From assembly GCF_004349245.1 (NCBI RefSeq), contig NZ_SMLC01000038.1, positions 1 through 52,338 of the forward strand: 52,338 nucleotides of DNA, given 5' to 3'. The translations under genes and the position numbers were made by a program. Source of the DNA: Actinomadura sp. 6K520. Lineage in GTDB: Bacteria; Actinomycetota; Actinomycetes; Streptosporangiales; Streptosporangiaceae. The notes beneath the pieces were generated by a model. The model did no database searches. It had not been told where the DNA came from and saw only the letters and a program-made list of their open reading frames with translations. Of this stretch, positions 42,758 to 51,388 are shown piece after piece (the stretch's first letter is position 1; each line of letters opens with the position of its first letter).

Positions 42758-45268
42758 TCACGGCGCGGAGATCGCGGACAGGATCGCCAGGCGCGCCGCG
42801 CGCCGCGCCGGCCGGATCGCGGCGAGCGCACCCGCCACCGCACCGACCAGCGCGATCACGACGAGCTGGGCGACGGGCGGGGCGAAGGGGTTGCCGAGCG
42901 CTCCGCCGAGGCCCCAGCCGAGGAACAGGCCGAGCCCGAGCCCGCCGGCCGTGCCGAACAGCGCGACGATCACCGACTCCCAGCGGACCATCGACCGGAT
43001 CTGCGGGCGGGTCGCTCCGACGGCCCGCAGCAGCCCGAGTTCGCGTGTCCGCTCGTGGACGGCGAGCGACAGCGTGTTCGCGATGCCCATCAGCGCGATC
43101 ACGATGGCGAGGATGAGCAGCCCGTACACGACGGTGATGAACCCCTGCTGCTCCTCGGTCTGGGACGCGACATAGTCGTCCCTTGACTGCACCTCAGGCG
43201 CGCCGTACTGCTTGCCCAGGTCGGTGAGCGCGCGCGCCGCCACGGCCGTGGACGCCCCAGGCACCAACTCGACGAACGCCCGGTTGTCGAGCGGCTGCCT
43301 GGTGTGCGCGTCCCATTCTGTGCGCGGCACCAGGTAGTCACCGGTCAGATCGGTCTTCTCATAGACGGCACCGACGGTGAGGCGCTGCGCGGCACCGTCC
43401 GCGAACGTGACGTCCACCTGGGAACCGGTGCTCCAGCCCTTCTCCTCGGCGACGGTCTTCGACACCGCGAACGTGCCGGCGTCCGACAGCACGCCCTGGT
43501 CGACCCCCAGGTCGAGGACGCGCCCCAGTGCGGACGGGTCGGCCACGCTGACCACCGACGGGTCGCCGTCCACCCGCAGGTTGCCGCTGCCGACCCCGGC
43601 GACCGCGCTGACCTGCGGCAGCTTTGCGGCGTCCTGGACGAGCCGGGTGCTGAACCCGCCGGTCTCGTTGTTGCCCGCGTTGACGACGAGCGGACCCTTG
43701 AACGACCCGGCGACGCTGCTCTCCAGCGACGCGCCCAGCGACCCGATGAACACCGTCATCAGCGTGACGACCCCCACGCCGATCATCAGCGCGGCCGCCG
43801 CCCCGGCCGTGCGGTGCGGGCTGCGGGACGCGTTGCCGCGCGCCAGTGCGCCGGGAATGCCCCGCAGCCGCGCCGCGGGCCCGCCGACGACCGACGCCAC
43901 CGGCCGGGCGGCGACGGGGCCGAGCACGACCATCGCGACGACGGCCAGCAGCGCACCCGCCGCGGCCGGTGTCATCCGCTCGGCGACGCCGCCGAACACG
44001 ACGGTGCCGGCCGCGACCGCGGCGAGCACGCCGCCGACGATGACGCGGGTGGGGGACGGGCGGTGCGCCTCCGCCGCGACCTCGCGCAGCGCGGCCAGCG
44101 GCGCCACCCGGGACGCCTTCACCGCGGGACCGAGCGCCGCGATCAGCGTGACCAGCAGCCCGACCGGCACGGCGATCAGCAGGGTGGTCGCCGACACCGT
44201 GAGGCCCTCCATGGCGATGCCGATCCGGAACGCGGTGAACATCTGCCTGAGCAGCTCGGCGAACCCCATCCCGCCGGCGAGCCCGGCGAGGGTGGCGGCG
44301 CCGCCGATCACCAGGGCCTCGAAGCCGACGATCGTGACGACCTGCCGGCGCCCGGCGCCGAGGGCGCGCAGCAGCGCCGACTCGCGGGTCCGCTGCGCCA
44401 TCGTGATCGCGAACGTGTTGTGGATGCTGAACGCCGCGACGAGCAGCGCCACCGCCCCGAACGCGCCGAGCACGGTGCGGAAGACGTTGAGGAAGCCGCT
44501 CTCGACCTCGCTCATCCCCTCCTCGACCTGCGCCTCGGTCGTGATCGCCTCCGCCCCGGACGGCAGGACGGCCTGCACCCGCGACGCCAGCTCGTCCGCG
44601 CCGACGCCGTCGGCCGCCCTGATGGAGACGCCGCTGATGCGGTCGCGCGACTTCGCGACGTGCTCGCGGGCGCCGTCGAGCGTGAACGCCGTGAACGACG
44701 TCTCGCCGAACGCCTCCTCGGCACCGAACATGCTGATGCCCACGACCGTCACGGGAACCCGGTCGGGGGTGAGCACCGCCGTCCGGTCACCGACGGCCAG
44801 GCCGCCCTCGTCGGCGAACATCCTGTTGATGACGACCTCGTCCGGCGCGCGGGGCGCCCTGCCCTCTGCGAGCCGGTAGGGGTTGAGCTTCGGGTCGGTC
44901 ATCCAGTTGCCGGCCGTCCGGGGGCCGCGTGACTGGATCGTGGCGCCGTCCTTGGCGAGCAGCTGCCCCGAGCCCTCGATGACCGGTTCGGCGTTCGCGA
45001 CGCCGTCCACCTGCCGCACCCTGTCGAGGACGGCCGCGTCGATCTGCCCACGGGACCCCCACGGCTGGTCGCTGACCCGGGTGGAGCTCCGCACGCTGAC
45101 GTCGGTCTTGCCGTAGGCGTTGGCGTAGTAGCCGTCGATGCTGCCTGCGAGAGTGTCACCCAGCACAAGCGTCCCGGTCAGGAACGTCACGCCGAGGAAG
45201 ACCGCCGTCAGGGAGCCGGCCATCCGGCGCTTGCGTCCCCACAGTTCTTTGAAGACGAGCCGGATCAT
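42758..45268 (-). CDS. ABC transporter permease, MacB/FtsX type
   Basis: This is an 836-residue, four-block permease: two FtsX domains, each with a transmembrane set, and two large periplasmic-side domains. The first transmembrane helix is MAGSLTAVFLGVTFLTGTL. Central helices include LGAFGAVALLVAAFSI and the ALLRALGAGRRQV coupling helix. The second half repeats the pattern with VVYGLLILAIVIALMGIANTL and GLLRAVGATRPQIRSMVRWE. It shares a four-base ATGA overlap with the ATPase gene. Likely substrates are lipids, peptides or drugs; none is indicated by neighbours. Confidence 0.9.
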   Translation of the reverse strand: MIRLVFKELWGRKRRMAGSLTAVFLGVTFLTGTLVLGDTLAGSIDGYYANAYGKTDVSVRSSTRVSDQPWGSRGQIDAAVLDRVRQVDGVANAEPVIEGSGQLLAKDGATIQSRGPRTAGNWMTDPKLNPYRLAEGRAPRAPDEVVINRMFADEGGLAVGDRTAVLTPDRVPVTVVGISMFGAEEAFGETSFTAFTLDGAREHVAKSRDRISGVSIRAADGVGADELASRVQAVLPSGAEAITTEAQVEEGMSEVESGFLNVFRTVLGAFGAVALLVAAFSIHNTFAITMAQRTRESALLRALGAGRRQVVTIVGFEALVIGGAATLAGLAGGMGFAELLRQMFTAFRIGIAMEGLTVSATTLLIAVPVGLLVTLIAALGPAVKASRVAPLAALREVAAEAHRPSPTRVIVGGVLAAVAAGTVVFGGVAERMTPAAAGALLAVVAMVVLGPVAARPVASVVGGPAARLRGIPGALARGNASRSPHRTAGAAAALMIGVGVVTLMTVFIGSLGASLESSVAGSFKGPLVVNAGNNETGGFSTRLVQDAAKLPQVSAVAGVGSGNLRVDGDPSVVSVADPSALGRVLDLGVDQGVLSDAGTFAVSKTVAEEKGWSTGSQVDVTFADGAAQRLTVGAVYEKTDLTGDYLVPRTEWDAHTRQPLDNRAFVELVPGASTAVAARALTDLGKQYGAPEVQSRDDYVASQTEEQQGFITVVYGLLILAIVIALMGIANTLSLAVHERTRELGLLRAVGATRPQIRSMVRWESVIVALFGTAGGLGLGLFLGWGLGGALGNPFAPPVAQLVVIALVGAVAGALAAIRPARRAARLAILSAISAP

Positions 45269-46047
45269 CGGTGGTCCCCCAGCCCTCGCATGCGGTCCAG
45301 CACCCGGTCGGGCGTGGGGGCGTCCATGACGTCGACGACGCGGCCGTCGGCGAGGAACACCACCGAGTCGGCGTGTCCCGCGGCGACCGGGTCGTGGGTG
45401 ACCATCGCGACCGTCTGGCCGAGGTCGTCCACGGCGTGCCGGAACAGGCTCAGCACCTCCCCGCCGGTGCGGGAGTCGAGGTTGCCGGTCGGCTCGTCCG
45501 CGAACACGATCTGCGGGCGGGTGACGAGCGCCCGCGCCAGCGCCACCCGCTGCTGCTGCCCGCCGGACATCTCCGCCGGACGGTGCGCGAGCCGGTCGCC
45601 CAGCCTCAGCACGCGGACGACCGTGTCCAGCCACTCCCGGTCGGGCGCCGCGCCGGCCAGCGTCATCGGCAGGACGATGTTGTCGTGCGCGGTCAGCGTC
45701 GGGAGCAGGTTGAACGCCTGGAACACGAACCCGATCCGCTCGCGCCGGAGCCGGGTGAGGCGCCGGTCCGACAGCACCCCGAGTTCCTGGTCGCCGACGT
45801 AGACCTTGCCGGACGTCGCGTCCTCCAGGCCCGCCACGCAGTGCATCAGCGTGGACTTCCCGGCGCCGGACGGACCCATGATCGCGGTGAACCGGCCCGC
45901 GGGGAGCACCACGCTGACGTCGTCCAGCGCGCGCACCGCCATGTCACCGGACCCGTACACCTTGGTGAGATGGACCGTGCGTGCGCCGCCGTTCACGGTG
46001 GCCTGGCCCTCGTTGCTCGCCGGTCTTGCTTCTGCTGCGTTTCCCAT
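45265..46047 (-). CDS. ABC transporter ATP-binding protein (LolD/MacB type)
   Basis: This 260-residue ATPase powers the permease encoded downstream. Walker A is GPSGAGKST, the Q-loop is FVFQAFNLLPTLTAHDN, the signature is MSGGQQQRVALARAL, and Walker B is IVFADEPTGNLD. The H-loop is MVTHDP. This is the standard MacB/LolD subfamily set. The start at 46047 is preferred; ATG 46077 gives ten extra residues, and neither has a strong ribosome binding site. The end overlaps the permease start in ATGA, so both proteins are coupled. Confidence 0.92.
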   Translation of the reverse strand: MGNAAEARPASNEGQATVNGGARTVHLTKVYGSGDMAVRALDDVSVVLPAGRFTAIMGPSGAGKSTLMHCVAGLEDATSGKVYVGDQELGVLSDRRLTRLRRERIGFVFQAFNLLPTLTAHDNIVLPMTLAGAAPDREWLDTVVRVLRLGDRLAHRPAEMSGGQQQRVALARALVTRPQIVFADEPTGNLDSRTGGEVLSLFRHAVDDLGQTVAMVTHDPVAAGHADSVVFLADGRVVDVMDAPTPDRVLDRMRGLGDHR

Positions 46048-46168
46048 GCCGCGGATCGTCGCGGCACGAACCGGCATCCGTCATCGGGCGAGGAGAGACA
46101 CCGCGGCTGCTCCCGCTGCGGCATGCCGGGCCCCTCGTCTACGCCCGCCGGTTGACACGCGACCGCCG

Positions 46169-46225
46169 GTGAAGCCGATCCGAAGACGTCCTGAAGGCCC
46201 CGGCGGCTTCACTGAAGGCAGTGAA
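46169..46225 (+). promoter_or_regulatory. Nested inverted repeats upstream of the small secreted protein
   Basis: GTGAAGCCG (46169-46177) and CGGCTTCAC (46204-46212) form a 9-base inverted repeat. A second, overlapping palindrome TTCACTG-AAGG-CAGTGAA occupies 46208-46225. The word CTGAAGG recurs at 46191 and 46212, 21 bases apart. This is a candidate operator or response-regulator site about 47-100 bases before the start codon. Confidence 0.45.
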
Positions 46226-46271
46226 ACCTCACGGGCCCGACTCCCGGAGCCGAGCCGGAAAGGACCATGAC

Positions 46272-46778
46272 ATGGCGGTTACGGCGAGCACGCCACGCCT
46301 CCTGCGGAAAAGGGTGCCGGCCTTCGTCGCCGCCCTCGCCGTCCTGTTCTCCGTCTCCTCGGTCACCGCTGCGGCGGCGCAGGCGGCGGAGACGAAAGGC
46401 GAGGGGCGCCCGAGCACGGCCGGCGCCGAAGCAAGGGCCTGGATCCCGCAGGTGATTCCGATCTCCAGCCCCGAGCGGGTGTGGCGAGATGTGAACGGGA
46501 CAGAACGCCGCAATCTGCTCTGGAACTGCCCGAGCGGGTGGGCATGCGTCGCAGCCGGCGAGGGCGACGGCCAGCACACCGTGTACTGGCTCTACTACTG
46601 CAGCCAGCGCAGCCTCACCAACTTCATCGACGCCGGTGCCGTCGTCAACAACCAGACCGGCGGCGCAACGGTCCGCCTGAAGAGGCAGGACGGGAGCGTC
46701 AAGGAGGAGATCGCGGCGAGGAGCGGTGTGATCGTGGGCGTCGACTGGCGCCCGATCTGGTACATCGACCCGTGCTGA
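46272..46778 (+). CDS. Small secreted protein of unknown function (possibly peptidase-inhibitor I36-like)
   Basis: From the ATG at 46272 (ggaaagga upstream) the protein has 168 residues. Residues 1-40 are a signal peptide: basic RLLRKR, hydrophobic AFVAALAVLFSVSSVTAAA, and an AQA cleavage region. The mature part begins WNCPSGWACVAAGEGDG and continues with VYWLYYCS and a DPC C-terminus. Four cysteines can form two disulfides. The CPSGWACV start faintly recalls the CPSGYFC pattern of peptidase inhibitor I36 proteins of actinomycetes, but I cannot confirm this. Nested inverted repeats precede it and a strong terminator follows. Confidence 0.72.
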   Translation: MAVTASTPRLLRKRVPAFVAALAVLFSVSSVTAAAAQAAETKGEGRPSTAGAEARAWIPQVIPISSPERVWRDVNGTERRNLLWNCPSGWACVAAGEGDGQHTVYWLYYCSQRSLTNFIDAGAVVNNQTGGATVRLKRQDGSVKEEIAARSGVIVGVDWRPIWYIDPC

Positions 46779-46805
46779 CGTAGCTCCCACCTTCCGCCAC
46801 ATGTC

Positions 46806-46834
46806 GAGGGCGGCACCCGCCGGGTGCCGCCCTC
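46806..46834 (+). terminator. Strong hairpin terminator after the secreted protein gene
   Basis: A perfect 13-bp stem (GAGGGCGGCACCC and GGGTGCCGCCCTC) with a 3-base loop begins 28 bases after the stop codon. Confidence 0.85.
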
Positions 46835-46926
46835 GCTGCTCGCTTCCGGTCCCGGCCAGGCCACGGACGGACCGACGGCCACGGCCACGGCGGTAGTGGA
46901 CTCGTGGTCCAACTGTGACGCGGCCA

Positions 46927-46956
46927 ACATACATGCAGGCTTGATTGCTTGTATGT
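46927..46956 (+). promoter_or_regulatory. Palindromic operator and promoter of the TetR gene
   Basis: The arms ACATACA (46927-46933) and TGTATGT (46950-46956) are perfectly inverted, and most of the following bases inward also match. A TTGATT (-35, 46941-46946) lies inside the palindrome. A TACCGT (-10, 46964-46969) follows 17 bases later and ends seven bases before the GTG start at 46977. Binding of the repressor would cover the -35 element. Confidence 0.7.
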
Positions 46957-46976
46957 GTGCTCGTACCGTCGGAGGC

Positions 46977-47684
46977 GTGTCAGTAAGCAGTCGCCGACGT
47001 CATGGGCGCGGTTCGTCCAGCCGCCGCACGCAGGAGGAACGCCGGTCCCGCACGCAGGCCAGGCTCCTGGAGGCCACCATGGAGTGCCTGGTGGACCTCG
47101 GCTGGTCCGGGACGTCCACCACGGAGGTCGCCCGCCGCGCGGGCGTGTCCCGCGGGGCGCAGCAGCACCACTACCCGACCAAGATGGTGCTCGTCGCGGC
47201 CGCGCTCGAACATCTGCTGGAGGCGCAGCGGCTGGCGTACGAGACCGCGTTCGCGGTGCTGCCGGCCGAGCGCCGCAACGTCTCCGGCGCGCTCGACCTG
47301 CTCTGGGAGGTGTTCCGCGGCCGGCCCGCCAAGGCGCTCATGGAACTGGCCGTGGCGGCCCGCACCGACGACGAGCTGCGTCCCCTGTGCCGCGACCTGA
47401 ACGAGCGGATCCTGCAGGTCATCCTGGAGACCTTCGAGCGGCTGTTCCCGGAGAACACGCTGCCCCCCGATTTCGTCCCGACGATGCTGCGCGGTGTGTT
47501 CGCGATGTTCGTCGGGCTGTCGATACAGAACGCGCTGGACGACGACGCCGACGGCCACCAGCGGGCCGTCCTCCGCCAGGTCAAGGACGTCGCCCAGCTG
47601 ATCATCCCCGAGCCGGGGCATCCCACCCGCGCCCCGATGCCCGACACGCCCGCCGAGGACGGCGAGAGCCGCATCAACCCCTGA
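46977..47684 (+). CDS. TetR family transcriptional regulator
   Basis: From the GTG at 46977 the protein has 235 residues. The N-terminal helix-turn-helix spans about 23-72 (RLLEATMECLVDLGWSGTST, TEVARRAGVSRGAQQHHYPT), with the TetR-typical HHYPTK. The remaining residues form the ligand-binding helical domain. An in-frame ATG at 46953 lies inside the palindromic operator and is less likely. The -10 element seven bases before GTG fits a leaderless transcript. A diiron oxygenase gene follows after 56 bases, and control of that gene is the obvious inference. Confidence 0.88.
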   Translation: MSVSSRRRHGRGSSSRRTQEERRSRTQARLLEATMECLVDLGWSGTSTTEVARRAGVSRGAQQHHYPTKMVLVAAALEHLLEAQRLAYETAFAVLPAERRNVSGALDLLWEVFRGRPAKALMELAVAARTDDELRPLCRDLNERILQVILETFERLFPENTLPPDFVPTMLRGVFAMFVGLSIQNALDDDADGHQRAVLRQVKDVAQLIIPEPGHPTRAPMPDTPAEDGESRINP

Positions 47685-47740
47685 CACCCCCGAACCCCGT
47701 CGGCCCCGTCCGACAGCACCACCCCGAGGGAGCGACCGAC

Positions 47741-48742
47741 ATGCCGAAGGCCCCCACCGAACTCGCCGACGAGGTCCGCGAGCAGGTCAAGGACAAGAAG
47801 TCGTATCTGGGCGTCATCGACCGCCTGAACAAGGCGTCGGTGGACAAGCACTGGGAGGCTTACGCCGACATCCCCTGGGACGACCCCGAGTTCCAGGTCG
47901 ACAAGAACGACCCGCGCTGGGTGCTGCCGGCGTCCGACCACCTCGGCCAGACGGCCTGGTACCAGGCGCAGCCGCCGGAGGTCCAGGCGCAGATCGGGCT
48001 GTGGCGCGTCGCCACCGCGATGAAGATCGGACTGCAGTTCGAGAACCTGCTGAAGCGGGGGCTGCTCAACTACGCCTACCGCCTGCCGAACGGCCGGCCG
48101 GAGTTCCGGTACGTCTACCACGAGACGACCGAGGAATGTCACCACGGGATGATGTTCCAGGAGTTCGTGAACCGGACGAAGATGCCGATCCGCGGCATGC
48201 CGCGCTCGCTCAGCCTCATCGCGCAGGCGGCCCCGTGGATCCCGCTGGTCAGCACCGAGATGTTCTTCGTGTTCGTGCTCGGCGGCGAGGACCCGATCGA
48301 CTACGTCCAGCGCAAGCACCTCAAGGGCGGGCACATCAAGCACCCGCTCGAGGAGACCATCATGAGGATCCACATCGCGGAGGAGGCCCGGCACATCTCC
48401 TTCGCCCGGCACTACCTCCGGCACCGGGTCCCGAACATGAACCCGGTGCGCCGCCGGATCCTCGGCTTCGCGACGCCCATCGTCCTCGGCATCATGGCGC
48501 GGATCATGCTGTCCCCGCCCGGCCCGATGGTGCGGCACTTCAACATCCCGAAGGACGTCGTCCGGCAGGCGTACAAGAGCGAGACGGCGCAGGCCGAGAT
48601 CTCCGACTCGGTCGGCAAGATCCGCGACCTGATGGCCGAGCTCGACACGATCGGCCCGGTCGGCAAGCAGCTCTGGAAGGCGTTCGGCATCTGGGACGAG
48701 CCGAAGAAGCGCCGCGCCGTCCAGCCGGCCAAGGCCGCCTGA
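47741..48742 (+). CDS. AurF-like diiron oxygenase
   Basis: This is a 333-residue ferritin-like protein of the AurF (p-aminobenzoate N-oxygenase) family. Metal ligands can be placed by pattern: Glu101, then Glu131-x-x-His134 in HETTEECHHGM, then His211 and Glu215-x-x-His218 in RIHIAEEARHISF. This matches the Glu/His spacing known in AurF. Members oxidise amines to nitro groups or hydroxylate lipids. The C-terminus is basic (PKKRRAVQPAKAA). It follows the TetR gene in the same direction, and a terminator separates it from the SDR gene. Confidence 0.82.
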   Translation: MPKAPTELADEVREQVKDKKSYLGVIDRLNKASVDKHWEAYADIPWDDPEFQVDKNDPRWVLPASDHLGQTAWYQAQPPEVQAQIGLWRVATAMKIGLQFENLLKRGLLNYAYRLPNGRPEFRYVYHETTEECHHGMMFQEFVNRTKMPIRGMPRSLSLIAQAAPWIPLVSTEMFFVFVLGGEDPIDYVQRKHLKGGHIKHPLEETIMRIHIAEEARHISFARHYLRHRVPNMNPVRRRILGFATPIVLGIMARIMLSPPGPMVRHFNIPKDVVRQAYKSETAQAEISDSVGKIRDLMAELDTIGPVGKQLWKAFGIWDEPKKRRAVQPAKAA

Positions 48743-48763
48743 CACCACCGCCGCCGCGCGCAT

Positions 48764-48790
48764 CGCGGCCCCGTCTCGGGCGGGGCCGCG
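48764..48790 (+). terminator. Terminator after the diiron oxygenase gene
   Basis: A perfect 10-bp stem (CGCGGCCCCG and CGGGGCCGCG) with a 7-base loop begins 22 bases after the stop. Confidence 0.7.
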
Positions 48791-48846
48791 AACCCGTAGA
48801 ATCCCCGCAATTAACGCTGAATACAATTGATCGAGCGGAGCGCCCA

Positions 48847-49665
48847 ATGAGCATCGCGATCGTCACCGGAGGAGCGTCCGGCATCGGCCGGGCGATCGCC
48901 ACGGCCCTGGTGGCGCGCGGCGACACCGTCGTGGTCACCGACATCAACGCCGAGGGCGCCGGGAAGGTCGCCGACAAGCTCAACACGCTCGGCAGGGGCA
49001 AGGCCACGTCCGCGCACCTCGATGTCGCGGACGCCGACGCCGTCGCCGACCTGTACAAGGGCGTGCGGGCCGACCACGGCCACCTCGACCTGGTGTTCAA
49101 CAACGCCGGCATCGGGATCGGCGGGCTGGCCGAGGAACTGACGCTCGACCACTGGAACCGCGCGATCGACATCAACCTCAAGGGCGTCGTGCACGGCGTC
49201 CACGCCGCCTACCCGATCATGCTGGAGCAGGGGCAGGGGCACATCGTCAACACCGCCTCCCTCGCCGGTCTCGTCCCGATGCCGATCGGCATCCCGTACA
49301 CCGCCACCAAGCACGCCGTCGTGGGCCTGTCCCTCGGGCTGCGCGCCGAGGCCGCCGGCCGCGGCGTCAAGGTCAGCGTCGTGTGCCCGAGCTTCGTGGA
49401 CACCCCGCTGCTGCACAACATCAACCCGGACCTGCCGGAGACGGCGCTGAGCGGCGACGCCACCGCCGACATCTCCAAGGCGTCCCCCCGCTTCTACACG
49501 GCCGAGAAACTGGCCCGCGACATCATGCGCGGCGTCGCCAGGAACCAGGCCCTCATCGTCGCCCCCGCCCACGGCCGCGTCGCGTGGCGCGGCGTCCGCC
49601 TCAACCCGGGCGCCGCCGTCCGCATCGCCCAACTGGCCGTGAACCGCGTCCGCGCGGGCAAGTGA
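48847..49665 (+). CDS. SDR family oxidoreductase
   Basis: This is a 272-residue short-chain dehydrogenase. TGGASGIG is at 8-15, NNAG near 86, the active-site Ser is in NTASLAG, and Tyr-x3-Lys is in YTATKHAVVG. The C-terminal RVAWRGVRLNPGAAVRIAQL tail is basic and may touch membranes. A TACAAT hexamer 20 bases upstream of the ATG is a near-perfect -10 element, so it may have its own promoter. The substrate is unknown; a role in lipid metabolism with the neighbouring diiron enzyme is possible. Confidence 0.88.
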   Translation: MSIAIVTGGASGIGRAIATALVARGDTVVVTDINAEGAGKVADKLNTLGRGKATSAHLDVADADAVADLYKGVRADHGHLDLVFNNAGIGIGGLAEELTLDHWNRAIDINLKGVVHGVHAAYPIMLEQGQGHIVNTASLAGLVPMPIGIPYTATKHAVVGLSLGLRAEAAGRGVKVSVVCPSFVDTPLLHNINPDLPETALSGDATADISKASPRFYTAEKLARDIMRGVARNQALIVAPAHGRVAWRGVRLNPGAAVRIAQLAVNRVRAGK

Positions 49666-49806
49666 CCGGTCAGCGGTGACCACCAAGGTCCACCGAGTTC
49701 GTTGACCTGCGACGTATTGTCGCCATTCGGCAGCCGCCCCGCGGGCGTCCAGATGGCGAAGTGGGGAAGGTCTACGGGCGCCGAGTGGCCGACATAGTCT
49801 GAAGAC

Positions 49807-50307
49807 GTGGAACGCATCCTGGTCAGCTCGTGCTTGGCGGGCCGACGCGTCCGCTACGACGGTGCGGCCAAGCCGGTCGGGGCGGCCCTCTTCGAACGCT
49901 GGCGGGCCGAGGGCCGCCTCGTTCCGTTCTGCCCCGAGGTGTCGGGCGGCTTGGCGGTCCCCCGCCCACCCGCCGAGATCGTCGGCGGCGACGGGCACGC
50001 CGTCCTGGACGGGACCGCCCGGGTCCGCACCGACGCGGGCGAGGACGTAACGGCCGAGTTCCTCCTCGGCGCCCGCCTGGCCCTCGACACCGCCCGGCGC
50101 TCCGGCGCCCGAATCGCCCTCCTCAAGGAGAGCAGCCCCTCCTGCGGCAGCGACCGCATTTACGACGGTACGTTCACGGGGACGCCCATGCCAGGAGATG
50201 GCGTGACGACGGCCCTCCTGGAACGGGCAGGCATCCGGGTCTTCAACGAGAACGACCTGGCCGCCGTGGACGCTTTCCTGCGAACGCTGGAAACAACCGA
50301 ACCCTGA
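49807..50307 (+). CDS. DUF523 domain-containing protein
   Basis: The 166-residue protein matches DUF523: ILVSSCLAGRRVRYDG at the N-terminus, VPFCPEVSGGLAVPRPPAEI, and LLKESSPSCGSDRIYDGTFTG. The conserved cysteines (SSCLAG, FCPEV, SPSCGS) suggest metal or cluster binding, but the function is unknown. The GTG start is preceded by TAGTCT, six bases away, and no ribosome binding site, which suggests a leaderless mRNA. Confidence 0.88.
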   Translation: MERILVSSCLAGRRVRYDGAAKPVGAALFERWRAEGRLVPFCPEVSGGLAVPRPPAEIVGGDGHAVLDGTARVRTDAGEDVTAEFLLGARLALDTARRSGARIALLKESSPSCGSDRIYDGTFTGTPMPGDGVTTALLERAGIRVFNENDLAAVDAFLRTLETTEP

Positions 50308-50328
50308 CCGAGCGGCCACCATTGCCGT

Positions 50329-50367
50329 CGATACTTTCCATGGAAATAGTTGCCATGTAGAGTATCG
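50329..50367 (+). promoter_or_regulatory. Palindromic operator upstream of the MarR gene
   Basis: CGATACT (50329-50335) and AGTATCG (50361-50367) are inverted 7-base arms. TTTCCATGGAAA (50335-50346) is an inner palindrome. A TAGAGT hexamer at 50358-50363 lies six bases before the ATG, as in leaderless promoters. Autoregulation by the encoded MarR protein is inferred. Confidence 0.6.
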
Positions 50368-50369
50368 GT

Positions 50370-51260
50370 ATGAGTTCGGACGACACCACCACGGGACGCT
50401 TGCTGTGGCAGGTCACGACCCGTTGGCGGGCCGCGGTGGACCGTGCCGTCGCCTCGCTCGGCCTGACGCACGCCCAGTACACGCTGCTCGGCTCGCTGTA
50501 CGGCCTCTCCCGGTCCGGCACCCGTCCCAGCCAGCGCGAACTCGCCGACTTCGCCGGCCTCGAACCGATCTACGTCTCCAAACTCGTCCGCGCGCTGGAA
50601 GGCGCCGGCCTGGTCGTCCGGACCGAACACCCCACCGACCCGAGGGCACTGCAACTCACCCTCACCGACCAGGGGACGGCGGTCATCCGCGAGGCCGTGA
50701 CCGTTGTCCATGCCCTCCAGGAGGAACTCACCGCACCGATCGGCGGCATCGCCGGACCGCGGAACCGCGACCTCATCCGCACGCTGCAAGCCCTGCTCCA
50801 CCCTTCAGACAGGAGCGAGAAGATGACCAAGACCCAAGTGCTCACCGGACAGGACATCTCAGAGGCGCACGGCGCCGTCCGCAAACTGCACGAACAGATC
50901 CTCCACGGCAGCGGCACCACCTCGAACGAGCAGATCACCCTCCGCGTGGTGGCCGTCCGCGGCCCCTGGACCACCCGTACCGCACTGCGCGACTATCTCC
51001 AGGACCAACCCCAACTGGCCCTCGACCAGTCCGCCGCGGACCGCCTCCTCGACAGCCTGGAACAGCGAGGACTGATCACCACCGACACCCCAGTAGTCCT
51101 GACAGCGCAAGGAAAGGACCTACTCGACCGCCTGACGGCCACAGTGCAGGGCACCGCCGCCCGCCTCTACGACGGCCTCTCCCCCGATGACTTGGCCGTG
51201 GCTCAGCGCGTCCTGACCAAGGTCACCGAACAAGCCGAGCACCTCCGTCGACAACTCTGA
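50370..51260 (+). CDS. MarR family regulator with a second winged-helix half and an internal start site
   Basis: The protein has 296 residues, about twice the usual MarR size. Residues 1-145 are a normal MarR domain (HAQYTLLGSLYGLSRSG, PSQRELADFAGLEPIYVSKL, DPRALQLTLTDQG). Residues 152-296 form a second domain with winged-helix features (SAADRLLDSLEQRGLIT, DTPVVLTAQGKDLLDRL). It begins at Met152 (ATG 50823), seven bases after aggag at 50811. The second half could therefore also be made alone as a 145-residue protein. Two adjacent genes seem to have been fused by loss of a stop codon, or one gene makes two products. Confidence 0.85.
   Translation: MSSDDTTTGRLLWQVTTRWRAAVDRAVASLGLTHAQYTLLGSLYGLSRSGTRPSQRELADFAGLEPIYVSKLVRALEGAGLVVRTEHPTDPRALQLTLTDQGTAVIREAVTVVHALQEELTAPIGGIAGPRNRDLIRTLQALLHPSDRSEKMTKTQVLTGQDISEAHGAVRKLHEQILHGSGTTSNEQITLRVVAVRGPWTTRTALRDYLQDQPQLALDQSAADRLLDSLEQRGLITTDTPVVLTAQGKDLLDRLTATVQGTAARLYDGLSPDDLAVAQRVLTKVTEQAEHLRRQL
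50823..51260 (+). other. Possible internal translation product of the MarR gene (C-terminal winged-helix half)
   Basis: An in-frame ATG with a well-placed aggag seven bases upstream would give a 145-residue protein, MTKTQVLTGQDISEAHGAVR onward, corresponding to the second winged-helix half. Whether it is used cannot be told from sequence. Confidence 0.4.
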
Positions 51261-51388
51261 CCCCGCCCAATCAGCCGCCACGCCACCGAGCCACTCGAAG
51301 GGCGACACCAGCTCACCACCGACCTACACCGGCCGGCCCCAAGCAAGTTGATGCGACCCGTTCCGCACCACCAAGCGGCGGCCGCACA

